Shown here: piece by piece, positions 11,441 to 23,422 of the stretch
Layout of the letters: every line of letters begins with the position of its first letter
How positions within the stretch are numbered: the first letter of the stretch is position 1
Assembly: GCF_949628215.1 (NCBI RefSeq)
Contig: NC_134283.1
Location: 28,436,975-28,500,974, forward strand
Direction of reading: 5' to 3'
Length of the DNA: 64,000 nucleotides
Origin: Phalacrocorax aristotelis
Taxonomy: Eukaryota; Chordata; Aves; Suliformes; Phalacrocoracidae
Position numbers and translations under genes: made by a program
The notes under the pieces: model-generated
The model's database searches: none
Told to the model about the DNA's origin: nothing
The model's input: only the letters and a program-made list of their open reading frames with translations

Positions 11441-14400
11441 CAGGGTGGGGTCATATTCTCTTATTTCTTGTAGTGCTCGCTGACTATAGCATGTGTACAG
11501 CATGACAAAGCCAATAAAGCCTTTGACCTGAATTTTCCTCAAAGGACTAGCCAAACTTTGAATTAGAGAGGGAAAAACTAAAGAAAATGACTGTTATGCT
11601 ACAACCTTCTATCACGTTTGTACTCTCCCAGATGCTTTCTTTTTCTTTGTCTCTCTCCAACCCTGAAAATTCTGCATGAGACTACTTCTGGCACATGTAG
11701 GTGGCAAAAATGGTTTTGAGAAGCTTTACCAAAGAACCATCTGGTGCCTGTATGAGGGCCAAGAACACTGACAACTTCGTCTGTGGAAGAACTGATGAGC
11801 TGGGTGGAGTAGTGAGCAGTAAACTATGGCTGTAACCCTTTTAACTGGCCAGCACACCAGACAGATGGGCAGGCTGCCCAAATGCCATTTCCCTGGGAGT
11901 TTTAGATACCAGGCCATGCTCTGATTCACCCCTTAGGTTGTGCTAAAGCAATAATGGAAGCCATCTGCATTCACATTAGATGTGCAGAGTGGTCCAAAAC
12001 ACAAACACTAAAACATTCCTGATTCCTCAGTAAGTGCGTGGTCTTTGTATCCATTGTACGCTGAGAGTAGAGCTGGTTATCAGAGCTCCTCAGGGATGAG
12101 GTTGCTGTAGACAGGTAAAGAGAGATGGTTTTGGAAAGGCTGGGAGGGGAGAGGCTAAATTTTAGTGAAGATGGGCACCATTGTTTATTCATTCTACTGT
12201 AACTTTTGTGGATGGAGGAGGAGGAGGAAAGGTATGTGCAGGAGGACCTCAGAAGGGAAGACTTTAATCAGCTGTGGTCAGGGACAGCATTACAAAAATG
12301 ACAGGTATTGTTGCAGGGCAGAGCCTTACAAAAGTACCAAACCCTGGGGTCCTGCTATGTAGGCAGGGACACATGACAGGCTGCCACAATAGATGTCCGC
12401 TTCTCTGTAGGCAGTGTCTTCTGCCTGATCCAGGCTGTTAAAGTGGGTGGTTATTCCTGCTGGGTGTGGATTTTATTCAAAGTGAAACAAATATTAATCC
12501 TATAAAATAAGAGTAGCTAAATAATTGAAATCTTACTGCCAGTATCAACTTCTATCAATATAAGTAGAACAGGTATATTAAATCGGTGGTCATGTATTTC
12601 CTGTGAACTTGCATGTGTAGTTCTTTAGGTTAGCTTCCGAATCTCTTCTAGTTGAATTGTTGGAATAGGAGGCCTTTTCTTGGAAGTAGATGATGTGATC
12701 TCTTTTGTGATCTCTGTAAATCAGGCAGCGAGGAAATATGTTGTCACTTGGAGAAATAATACAGTCCTCAGTACGGTTCTTTGCAAGATGCCATAGTTCT
12801 GTAGGAGTGCCTGGAAGTTTATGACTGCAAGGTGGGAAAAGAAGTAGTTGGTCTGAGATAAGAAAGGCAGAAGCTTCAGTTACCTGATGTCTCCTGGGAT
12901 GACCATCCAGCCATTTCAAATATGAAAGTTTTTTTTGTCATTGTTGTTGTTGCATTTTCCTGCTTTATCCTTCACTAAAAGGCAAAACTTCCCATGGCAC
13001 CAGCTGTCTCGGTGTTTCCTGGATTTTGGAAAAACATTGCTTACATATTGATGCTCTTTGTAAATAAATGTAGATTATTCCTTCAGAGTATTTTGGAGTA
13101 AACTCTGCATTTTCTTTCATGCTTTGTATGTTTAGGTTTCATGTGCACACTATCTGTTACTGCCATGGGTTTGCTTACTTGGTTACGATGGGATTTATTT
13201 AGGTGAAAATGACTAATTCTTTTTTCATTCAAGTGAAGTAAAAAAGTAACACTGGGTGAAAAAGAAATAGCAAACAGGGTGCTTGACAAAGATAGCATTC
13301 TGGGTGGCAGTGCTTCCATGTATGTTTAATGGATATAACTTTTCAAATGCTTCCGATAGCAAATAGGTGTCTTTTTAACCTTCTCGGTAAATTACTACTA
13401 AGGGTAATAGCTAATAATTCTGCAGCTCTTTGTGATGTCTGTCCAGAGTTATTTTTAAAGGCAGACTTCTCATGAAGAATAATTCTTTGATATTCAGAGA
13501 AAGAATCCCAGTCTGCTTAATGCTAATGTGAATAAGGCATGTTTTTTCATGTTTCAAGTTTAATTCTGATTTAACTTGAAATTACTACAGTTGGTAACAG
13601 AGGAGAAAATATACATATAAAGGTAATATTTTTGAAGTAGGTGTTAGAATATAGGTATTAAAATGCGTACTTTAACTGGATTGAATATTCAGAATTAGTT
13701 GTTTGTTTTTTTTTTTTCCCTGAACTGTTGTCACAACTGCATGCAAAATATGTGAACACAAATTATTTAATCAGTATTCTTGCAAGGACTGTTTCATCTG
13801 TGGTTTCTGTGTGGTTTGGGGAGGGCCAGGAGGGTTGGTTTGGATTTCTGTGGGTTTTTTTGTTTGTTAAAACTAGCCTAAGAACAGTCTGAAGTAATCA
13901 CCTTAAGTTGGATCTAGGTTCTGTCACAATGTTAGAACAGGTTCTTTGTCTGATAAAGTGACACTGTACTCCTGTAATAAAAGAAAATATTTCAGAAAGA
14001 AAGCAATGAAAAGTAATTGTTTTCAAATGTTTGGCAGTTACTGCTCTAAGACCTCATACTTATTTTGACTTGAGGGTAAATTTTCAGTAAAACTACCGCA
14101 TAAGTTAGAATTACAGAACCCAAAAGTACTTAGCTATTGATTTTTTTTTTAACCTTACTGTAATGGTTATTCAGTACTGTGAGAGATCACAGTCACACAC
14201 ATATCAATACTGAAAGCCATTTTTTATTATATATTCCAGGTATTCTTTTAAAGAATCATACTATTTTTAACAAATTTATATTATAAGCACCTTCTCTGTA
14301 GAACCTACTGTTGTGTGGAATCCATTGTGCTCTCCGGAGAAGTTTAGAATCTGTGGAAAAATACTTTTCATCCACCAAAGGAAACAGGGTATTTGACAAC

Positions 14401-16269
14401 ATGCATTTGTCTACAAAATGTGAAGCAATATCTGATGAAATACACTTTGTCAATAAAATAAATCGCCAAACAAAATCTAATCCTTCCTCAAAATACGTTT
14501 AGCCTACACAGTGAAATAAGCTACTTCCACAAAGTGCATTTTGTTGCTTGAATTATTTTGATTTGCTGTCGCTCAGAATCTGTAGATAAAGTGGTTTTTT
14601 GTCAGACACTGTATATCAACCTTATTTTATTATATATAGATAAAATACATTTAATTTGAAGGTAGACATTTGATAGGACACCTTAAACTGGTATTGGTTT
14701 AGTTGAAATGATAAACCGCGGACATGCACTGTTTGTGGTGTGAGATGCTCGCTTCTCTTCCTAACTCTGCATATAAAATAATGCCTCTGTAGTTTGTAAT
14801 TCAGCTACTGTTGCTGTGACTTAGGTGCATTTAGCTTTCCTGTGGTGAATAGTTTCCGTGAATTGCTCACCGTACTAAAGCAAAGTATGTAACTGTTTGG
14901 CTGATTGACGCAAATGTTGGTACTTGTTCACATTTTCATGCTCTGTCAGTCATATAGCTTGCATTACCTATGCCAACACGTGAGCCTCGGGTCCTCAGCT
15001 AAGCCTTTCCCTGACTTTTACGGAGATTCTTATCTAAGGATTTGCAGGATGGGAAGAGGGAATGTCTGAGCTGAGGAATAGCTCCTCAATTTTAAATTAA
15101 TGAAAAGTTTTTGCATTATTATAATTCCGTTAGAAGATACAATAAATTTTTCTTTTTCAGTGAGAATTTCTTACTGATTTCAAAAATTTAAAAAGATCTT
15201 CATTGTGTATAGGCAAAGCTGCTTTAGCTCTTATGTAGCTGTGAAGACAGACATAATTCTTCTTGGAAAAGGTTGCCAAAAAGTTAAATATCTCTAGAGA
15301 AATACAAGGCTCCTGTTGAGTTTTTGAACACTAATGTATGTTGAAGTTTGTACTATGGGGTCTAGAGTTCAGCTCTGTAACATAATGTTCGGAAAAAGGA
15401 TTACAGGGCTTCCTATTCATAGTTCTTGTTAAAGTTAAAATCACATATGAGGACTCTGAATTTTCATATAAAGCAATAAAAGTTAAGTTACTTCGAGGCT
15501 ATCTTTGTATCAATCGAAGAAGCACTAGTTGTTGTGATAAGTAGATGTGCAAATTTTTAATTTTTAGTTTGGAGGTACAGAACTGAAGGTGAAAGCAAAG
15601 GAAAAGTCTCCAACCCAGCTGAAGTATCTCCTGAATAGAGCTACTGAACCTCTACTCAAGTTAGGAAAATCGTTGCTTGCTTTCCTGATTGCAAGAGTAA
15701 TAAAAGAAAATGTCTGGAGAGTGCAAAGGCTTTAGTTCAGCTAAATAAGTGTCTACTCAAAAGTTAAGTTTGCGCTACAGTGTTTTGAATGAGAAAGGAA
15801 TTACTTATAAATGTAAAGAAAAGTTGAGGTCTGTTTAAAAATAAATGTATTTGGCTAAATAGAAATTAATGCTAAGCTTTTGCATCTTGTGGAAACAAGA
15901 ATACACAGTGCTACAAGTGAAAACACATCACAGGTCTGGTTCCTTCACCTTCCATACAGGTAATTTTCCAGTTGTTTCAGGAAGAGCTGCATGGATATAA
16001 TCGTGTTTATTTTTGTGTGCAACACAGTAGAAATTACATTTTTTGAAAATGTTATTTCATGTACAAGAAAATAGAAGCTTTCTAACTATGAAAATGCATG
16101 TGTATGTAGAAATGGGAAAACTGGACTATTAATATTATCTGAACATTGTTAGGAAGTGCATGCCTTCTTCCTTTCCCCTTCAAACCAGTGTGCTTCTGTT
16201 GTTAACATTATTTGAGTGAAGTGTGCCTACCTGAATGAAATTATTAATACGATATTTGTTCTGATATTT
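11441..16269. other. Unique non-coding stretch
   Basis: No gene is supported. The 109-codon minus frame at 12590-12919 is the longest and has no recognisable motif. A small purine-rich GGAGGAGGAGGAGGAA block lies near 12213. G/T-rich patches occur around 13805-13868, and T runs near 13708 and 14139. The segment at 14880-15070 is somewhat more complex and could hold an old regulatory element, but no motif justifies a call. Confidence 0.45.
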
Positions 16270-16560
16270 TCACCTTAATTTGGAGGATATTATTTCCTTT
16301 TCCCTTTCAATGCCATGTTTCTCAGCTAACACAATAATCAGACATTATAAAATACACATTAGCTTGGGACATGAGAAAGATTTGACAGAGGGCTCGCTTG
16401 GCAAGAAGCAGACTAATCTATAAATGGCATGTAGGAGCTGTTTTTCTCTGAACAACTTCATCGCTAAAATGAGAGATGAGCCCAAGTACCTGAGGATAAC
16501 TCGGGTACTTGGGTAAATGTCAGAGCTGTTGCATTTCTATTTTAATGTAAATCAGGATTG
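16270..16560. promoter_or_regulatory. Candidate conserved non-coding element (enhancer-like) with embedded hairpin
   Basis: This stretch is of high complexity with dense factor-like motifs and no simple repeats: several TAAT cores (about 16330-16420), TTTGACAG (16381-16388, MEIS/TALE-like), CTTGGCAAG (16397-16405, nuclear factor I half-site-like), then a 14-bp stem with a 5-base loop at 16481-16513. No frame is open over useful length, so it is unlikely to be an exon. The enhancer reading is inference from texture only; conservation cannot be judged from one sequence. Confidence 0.25.
16481..16513. repeat. Short perfect-type inverted repeat (hairpin)
   Basis: The left arm CCCAAGTACCTGAG (16481-16494) and right arm CTCGGGTACTTGGG (16500-16513) pair over 14 positions, with a single G-T wobble, around the loop GATAA. 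Flanking bases do not extend the pairing. The stem is too short for a canonical microRNA precursor and no T run follows, so the likelier roles are a palindromic binding site or chance. Confidence 0.7.
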
Positions 16561-19500
16561 CTCCCTCTTTCCTTGTGTGATTTAATGCAGTAAATCTTTA
16601 TAGGAGCTGTCTGAAGATTAATAGCTGTTGTAGAAGAAACTCTGTAATAGATTTTTAAATTACGTGTTTGAATTATGTATAATTTCATATTTTATTACAT
16701 AATTGTATATAGCACAACTAATGAAATACCAATTAAGAAAAATACAGTTGGTTTTTGAATATGTAGCGCTCAAACATCAATCCATTCTTTTTGCTTCAGC
16801 TCGTTAGTGCACCAGGTGTTCCAGAGCTGAAGTGTAAAAGTGGTCTATTATGGTTTCTTTTCATTGCTTAAATTCATGGTTGGTCCTGTCATGTTGCTGC
16901 TTTCATTGAAGATACTTCTTTAGACATAGGCCGAAGATCTGTCTCTGTTATTGCATGTGTCCGTGTGGACTTTGAAGACAAACTTCTTACAATTGCCCTC
17001 ATGCAACCTTATGCTGCATTTTCACATATACATCTTGCCATAGGTCTGAATCCATGTTATTCATGTAGAGTTTTATGTTCCTTGAAAGGAAGGGTCCTTT
17101 GAGTCAGTCATACATATTATTTCTAGCTTGTTTCTGTTTAGGGCCATAGACAAAGGAAGATAGATGTTTAAGGACTGAAAATCAGGCATATGGGAAGGTA
17201 AAGAGCCACTTCATTGGCAGAACTCAGAGCCTATTATGCACGTAGGGGAATGCTACTGGAAGAATGAGGACCGTCTGCAGGTACAAATATGAGAAATAAG
17301 CAGGTACTGTAAAAATGAGTAACTAATGTTTAATATGGAGATAATACTTTTACTGCATAGAATGCTAGCCTGGTTGCAGATAGGAGTAAGTGAAATGCCC
17401 AGAAAATAGTTAAGTCTTTTTAAGTTGCTGGAAAATATTCCTTCCGTGCTATAAAAAAAGGAAGTAAAACTGGGTGAAACAGTATAATAGTAGAAATAAT
17501 CTGTTAGCTTTAATGCTAGACCTTCATACTGACATGAGAAGCCAACCATTAGACTTTTACTTTGGAAAGTTCTCATTAAAGAATGCGCAAAGTAGTCTCA
17601 CTCTTGCTCATTAAGCTGCTAGAAGTATGTGTACAACTCATAGTTATGCTCCTTTTTATTCTGTTGAGTGTACAATTTGCATTCAGTTTGGGGAAAAAAG
17701 GTAATTTCAGAAAGCTGCTTCTTGTGTGGTTAGATTACAATTATGCTTCCCACTTAATGTATTTTACAGTTTAAATAACCTGATGCACATTATTCCATGT
17801 GAAATTGGAGGATGGGGTGCTATCAGAGATCAGGACTGCAAAGTTGTTCTTGAGGCATTTTTAGCTGCTGCATATGATAACAAGGCTTATGAGACCATGT
17901 TTTCTGCATCTCGTGTCAACCTGTTCAACCTGAATTTTGACCTTGTTCACCATGTCCACTGACTTTGATTAACAGCTAAGAGATCTCAGAGATAACTAAT
18001 CTCCTGCAAAATGACACAGAACTTTCACATGCTTGTATTACAGGGAGCCCTCTGAAGAGAGAATTCATTTCAAAATGCCTCAGCTACAGAAAAGTGTCCA
18101 TCAGTGAACGTACCTTGTAAGGCACCAAAGTCGATCAACACCCCCTTTCCCCCCTGTCCCCAGTTATCTTATGTATCTTATCAGCAACAGAATTTCATTA
18201 GTTCCATTGCTCACGGAATTAATAGTTTTTATTAAGAAATCAACAATGCAAGGTTTCATCATCAGGGATTTAAAAATAGTTTGGGTTTGGGTTTTTTTTG
18301 TAGTTTACACATCTTATTTTCTATTATTGTTTCTGGCAATATCTCTTTTCAAATGGGTATGTTGAGTTTTCATGCAAAATTAATTAAAATACTGGGAAAA
18401 AATACGTGAAAATGTATATGGACCTGATAAAATTTGGTGAGGTTGTAGTGTAAATGTAGATAATTCTATATCCAGTCTCTGAAGTGGTTTCTTGTCCTAT
18501 ATATTTGCACTTATATGAAGATATATAGTATCAAATTCTTTCCCAATACACTGATATTGATTAGAGATAAACAATATTTGAGTTTAATTACTTTTGAAGA
18601 GGCCTCATAGTTGGAAGCCAAAAATGAGTATTTCAGTCCCAATGTTCAGAGTACATAGACGGTGCTGGAGTTTTCTTCAGGTTACATTGCATACTTCCGA
18701 TTTAAGCACTCTAATAGTTTTAAAAAGAGGAAAGGAAATGCGCATGTTCATTTGGATACTTTTATAAGGTGGCATTACACACAGAAAAATGAAAACACTT
18801 CAGGAGAAAAATGCCCTGCATCAATTTTTAGAGTAAGTTTCTAAAATCTTGAAATGGCAATTATTAAAACAGACTTATACATGCTGCTTTAGTGGTTTTT
18901 AAAAGCTGGCTGAAGTGATATAAACCAATTTTGCGTGTGTGTGTGTCTCTTGTCATTCTGTGTTAGTGTGTGGTTTCGAGGCTTTCACTGTCAATTGATT
19001 CCCTCTAGCAACAGTTCCTTACACTTGGGTTATTTTTTTTGAAGGAAATGAAGCAGTCAGTTTCTCACTGATAACTAGCTATATCTCTTGTTGATCATGA
19101 ATATCAACTCCATGAATTATATTAACAATTGTTGGTCCTGAGTGTCATTGCTCAGGGTGAGCAAAAAGTGAGGGGCAGTCGGTGGTGTTAGTTTTGGCCT
19201 CCTGCATCACATCATGTGCTCTCATAGTCCATCCTCAGCCAGTCCAAAACCTTGAGCTAATGAGAGGACAAACTGACTTGTAAATCTTGGTTGCCAGGAG
19301 AACCAGGATCTTTCATTTGTTTGAGGGATAGAAACCACTTTAGTTATTCAATTTCGGTTCAAATGCACTGTTGCCGTTCCCTTTGCAGTTCAGGTTTTCC
19401 ATGTCCTTTTGCATTTGTTGTTGACCTGTCATCTTAAAAGACTGTTTAGGATGTGGTAAGCCAGTAATGCAGCTGAGATTCAGATGAGCACTAGTGCGAT

Positions 19501-22500
19501 GGAATTAGACATCCATGTTTGGGTTACATTTCTCTTGTGTGCAAACACTGTGTTAAATTTGCACAAGTCAATTTTAAGGGTAAAGATATTCCCGTGAGTT
19601 CCTCACCGCACCTCTCTATATAGGAATTGTTGGAAGTAAATATTATTTTGTTCATGTTCATAGATTTGTAATGTAAAATATTTGCTTCAGTATCTGTCTC
19701 TTGCCATTTCTTTCACTTTACATAGATTAACTGATGGGAACAGAATGAGATATGAACATTCCTAGTTACCAGCAAAGCGTGTAACAGTGTTGTGTGGATA
19801 AAACATAACTTGGATTTTTCTGGTATTTCATAGAAAAGCCAGTGTTGTTGAGCAAGCAGAGGTATTTCTTGGAGCTGCCACTTAAAGATTAGCAACAGTT
19901 TCTTATTTTCAATTAATAATTAGTCAGTTACTGAGTTTGTTTGTATTACTGTAAGAGTAATAACATTTCTAGACGGATTTGTGTCAGACTTTGCAGTTGA
20001 CATAAAGAAAGTCTGTCCTCGAACACTTGGATAGGATCCTGCAAGGATTTTGGCATTGAAAAATACTGTGGACATATTTCTGTCTGGGTTTTAGTACATT
20101 TTTCATTACCCTAAGTGCCAGAGTCACTTCTGTCAGTTAAACAATTCTGTCAGGTATTTCTGAGTAGTGTTTCTCTGTGCTTTATTACACTGCATCTTCC
20201 TGAAGCCTTTAGTCAGCTCTTTTAATCAGAGCTTTTCACTATGATGGTCTTGCAGCTTCTTCGGACGTGAACTGTGTTGACATGGACAACTTGCTTTTGC
20301 AGTACAAGCCCGTATTTGCTCCACAGTAGCGAGCAAATCATTGCATGATGTGGAAAGTGCCTTATACTGAAATTTTCGGTGTGAACTTAAGATTTTCTTC
20401 TTTCCTGTGACTGTGGCATTTTTTGTCACAAAAGTTGTCAGGGACCAGTGGTCCTCAAAGTGATGGAGCTTAGTGCTTTGGTTTGCTCCTCTGACTGAAC
20501 AGGCTTCCGATATCCGTTGTGGATACAGGAATTATATGCCATCAAACTGGCACAGTGATAATACATGCCTTTCGAAATTCTCTCTTTCCGTATTGTACAT
20601 GTCATGCTTCAGTTGCTGCAGTTCTTCAAAAATTGTTCTGAAGTGTACTTTACGTGGCTGCTTTTTTTTCAAATGGCTTTTTTTTTTTAAATTTCTCATT
20701 TCTGTGTGACTGTGTATATGTAGGAAAGAGGCCTAAAGAGCTGTGCCTCGTAACATAATGTATGTGATGTCCCCTGACTTTATTTCTCATTATTAGTTGA
20801 CAGAGTTTGTTTGGAAAGAGCTACCAAAACCAGGAATTACAGATAGCACAACTGAGATTGAAAATGAAACTTTTTTTTGTCAGTCGTGGGCCTCTGACTA
20901 CACTGGAGTAAAATTTACATGATAGTTTTCTTAATATAAACCTTCGCATATGTTTTGGTAGACATTATGTTAGTGCTGAAATTCTGAGGCAATTGGATTT
21001 GTCCTTTATATAAACACCCTTAATGCAAAATAGTTGGTTAAAAGTTGAGAAAATGTAAAATATTTGTGGAATTCAAATGGTCCTTGATAGAGTTGGGAGG
21101 ATTCAGTTCTTGGGAAGGGCAACTGCAGTCTCAATCTGTAACATAAAAAGAAGAATAATTTTCAAGAGAAGGTCATAATAAGCATTCATTTAATTAGTTT
21201 TGCAGAGGAACAAAATATAGGAAAAAAACCCACTGACATTAAAAAAAGTATGATTTTAACAGTATGATTTTAAATTAAGCTGTAAATGAGAATTGCAGTA
21301 TTGGTAAGTTGAACAAAATCAACTGTCTAAGGAGGATTAAAAAAGCAACGTGTAAATTTTACCAGTAAAATAGCTTTATGCAAACATGTGTTTTGACAAA
21401 TTGTTGTGAAGTATTATGAATGGTTTTTGAATTGAGTAATATGCAAGCCTTCATCCAGGGGTGAATATATCACCTGGAAAAAGGACCACATAATGTCCAT
21501 GCAATTTTTGACTATATGAATATAATTGCAAAATGACTAAAACATAACCTTAAAATTAAGTCAGGGAACTTACAAGAAAAATTAAACAACCAGAAGATAA
21601 ACGGATTAACAGAAGGGAAGAACTTAAATGCATAGGAATGGAAATGATTAATTCAGCTAACATGAGATTGCTCATTATATTAGTTTTATACTAATATGAG
21701 ATTATTATATACTGATTAGTACATATGCTTATTTGTTTTTTTAAAAAAAGAAATCTGATCTGAAGGAGTTCTATTGACCTTATGTCCTGAATTATTGCGT
21801 GTTGTATTCCTTTAACTGTGAGAATGTACGAGCAGTCTGATGCAAGCCTGCAGTTAAGTTCTCGAGAAAGCACTTTGTTAAACTAAGCAAGAATTTCTAG
21901 TGGTTTGTTTTTTAAAATACAGGGCCAAGATAGCACATGGTACCAGTTTATTCTTAAGCCAGTGAAACTTTGAATTTATCTTCCTAGCCTGAATGTTTCA
22001 ATGCAGAGTGTACAGCAGAGTTCTGTTCTATGTGCAAGAGTTATTAAAAGTATACTCAGGATTTAGGATAAATTTAGAGCGAAGTCATGGCTAATTCATG
22101 CGCGTCAATGAGGTCAGATTTTATCCATGATATCAAAATCTAGATTCTCTGGACCACAAAGGGCAAAAGATTTCTTAATTTATGTGATGGCCTTAAAAGT
22201 TCTTGTGAGGTTTTTCCGCTTCAGAAGAGGGGAGCAGGAGGGTAAAAGCTGTCAACTGATGCAATATTGCAGTGTGATTATTCAAGAAGGAATTTCTTTT
22301 GTTAGGGAGTTGCAATATTTTTTTTTATTTCTATAAAGTAGATACAATTCGTATTTCTCAAATGTATTATAATCAGTGCATCAAAATATACCAAAGAACA
22401 TAAATATTTACCAAGACTTGCTATTCTGGTCCATATGGTTTTGGTCCATTTTTTAAAGAAATAAACCATGTCAATATTTACATGTAAGAAAGAACCCAGG

Positions 22501-23349
22501 TGTGTCTCCTGCACAGTCCAGTAAATGACATGTTCAGGTGAAGCATCTCAGTTTGCATCCCTAATTTAAAAAAAAATTTTGTCAACTCAAAGTCAAATTC
22601 CTTGTAATATGGCTAATTAAGTTCATGGCTGCAGATGACAAATACTCAACTAAAACAAGACATTTGTGAACATAGCGTATCTGAAATTCTGCCAAAGTAA
22701 AAGGAAGCAATGAAATAACAGCTGCCCTGTGTAATAGAAGAGAAGGAAGCTTGAACTCTTAAAAGCAGGAGATATGTGAAATAGTTATTGATGTGAATGA
22801 ATAATTGATTGATCAGGTAATAACTATCCTAATTTAAACCTGACAAGGAAATTGATAGTTGATATTGTTACATATCCTCTAATGAGGCAGAAAGGGGACA
22901 AAAGAAATCCTAGAGTTGTACGAGTATGGCATGAGCGTTGCTTTGATAAACAAATGCAATATGGAATGACTGGGAAACAATAAGAGATGATAAAAGGTAC
23001 AATTTTCTAGTCGTTTTTCAGACTATAAGCATTATGTCTAGCATGTACAATGGAGGAAAATGAGGGAAATTACTGAAGCTAGAAAAACATGGCATTATCC
23101 TTTGTTTACAGTGAGTTTGCGTGTGCCCTACGTTGTTATTACATCCTAATTATTTTAAATGAGCTCTATAGAAGCATTATGTCATTCCTAAATTTCCTGG
23201 GAAGCTTAAGCATCTGAGTTCTGTGAATTTTTTGTTGTGTTTTTGTCCTGTGTTTTTGTTTGTTTTTCTCACATCAGATATGTGGGATTTGCAAATAATT
23301 AATAGATTTAACACATTTAACAATGTCAGTATGTAATTTCCACTTCTAG
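16561..23349. other. Unique non-coding stretch, some segments enhancer-like
   Basis: No repeat family is recognised. The frame at 17726-17962 (78 codons) includes sequence after an acceptor-like TTTTACAG at about 17770, but it reaches a stop with no donor and matches no family I know. A 107-codon minus frame lies at 17253-17576. Around 19030-19440 the sequence is complex, with an AACAATTGTT inverted SOX-like site at 19124-19133. A (TG) run of about 12 bases lies near 18935. The remainder is AT-rich. Confidence 0.4.
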
Positions 23350-23422
23350 GTAAATTCTCGCAGAGACCCCACTGTGCCTGTGAAAGAGGTCATAAAAACC
23401 CCACAACAACCTAAATTCACAG
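23350..23422 (+). CDS. Weak candidate internal exon
   Basis: This 73-nt segment lies between an AG (23348-23349, preceded by TTTCCACTTCT) and an ACAG/GTGATT donor. Only one frame stays open (24 codons, entry phase 0), giving a Pro-, Val- and Lys-rich peptide with the segments RRDPTVPVKEV and TPQQPKF; the other two frames have stops. Its GC content is higher than the flanks. The acceptor tract is mediocre. Its phase does not follow directly from the exon at 1787-1897, so another exon would be needed between them. No family is recognised; chance is quite possible. Confidence 0.22.

Noticed and set aside
16481..16513. The hairpin as a microRNA precursor
   Set aside because: The stem is only 14 bp with a 5-base loop and no extension, shorter than a precursor needs.
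17726..17962. 78-codon frame following a TTTTACAG
   Set aside because: It ends in a stop with no donor or nearby poly(A) context and has no recognised family. It is kept only as a note because its composition is less biased than most.
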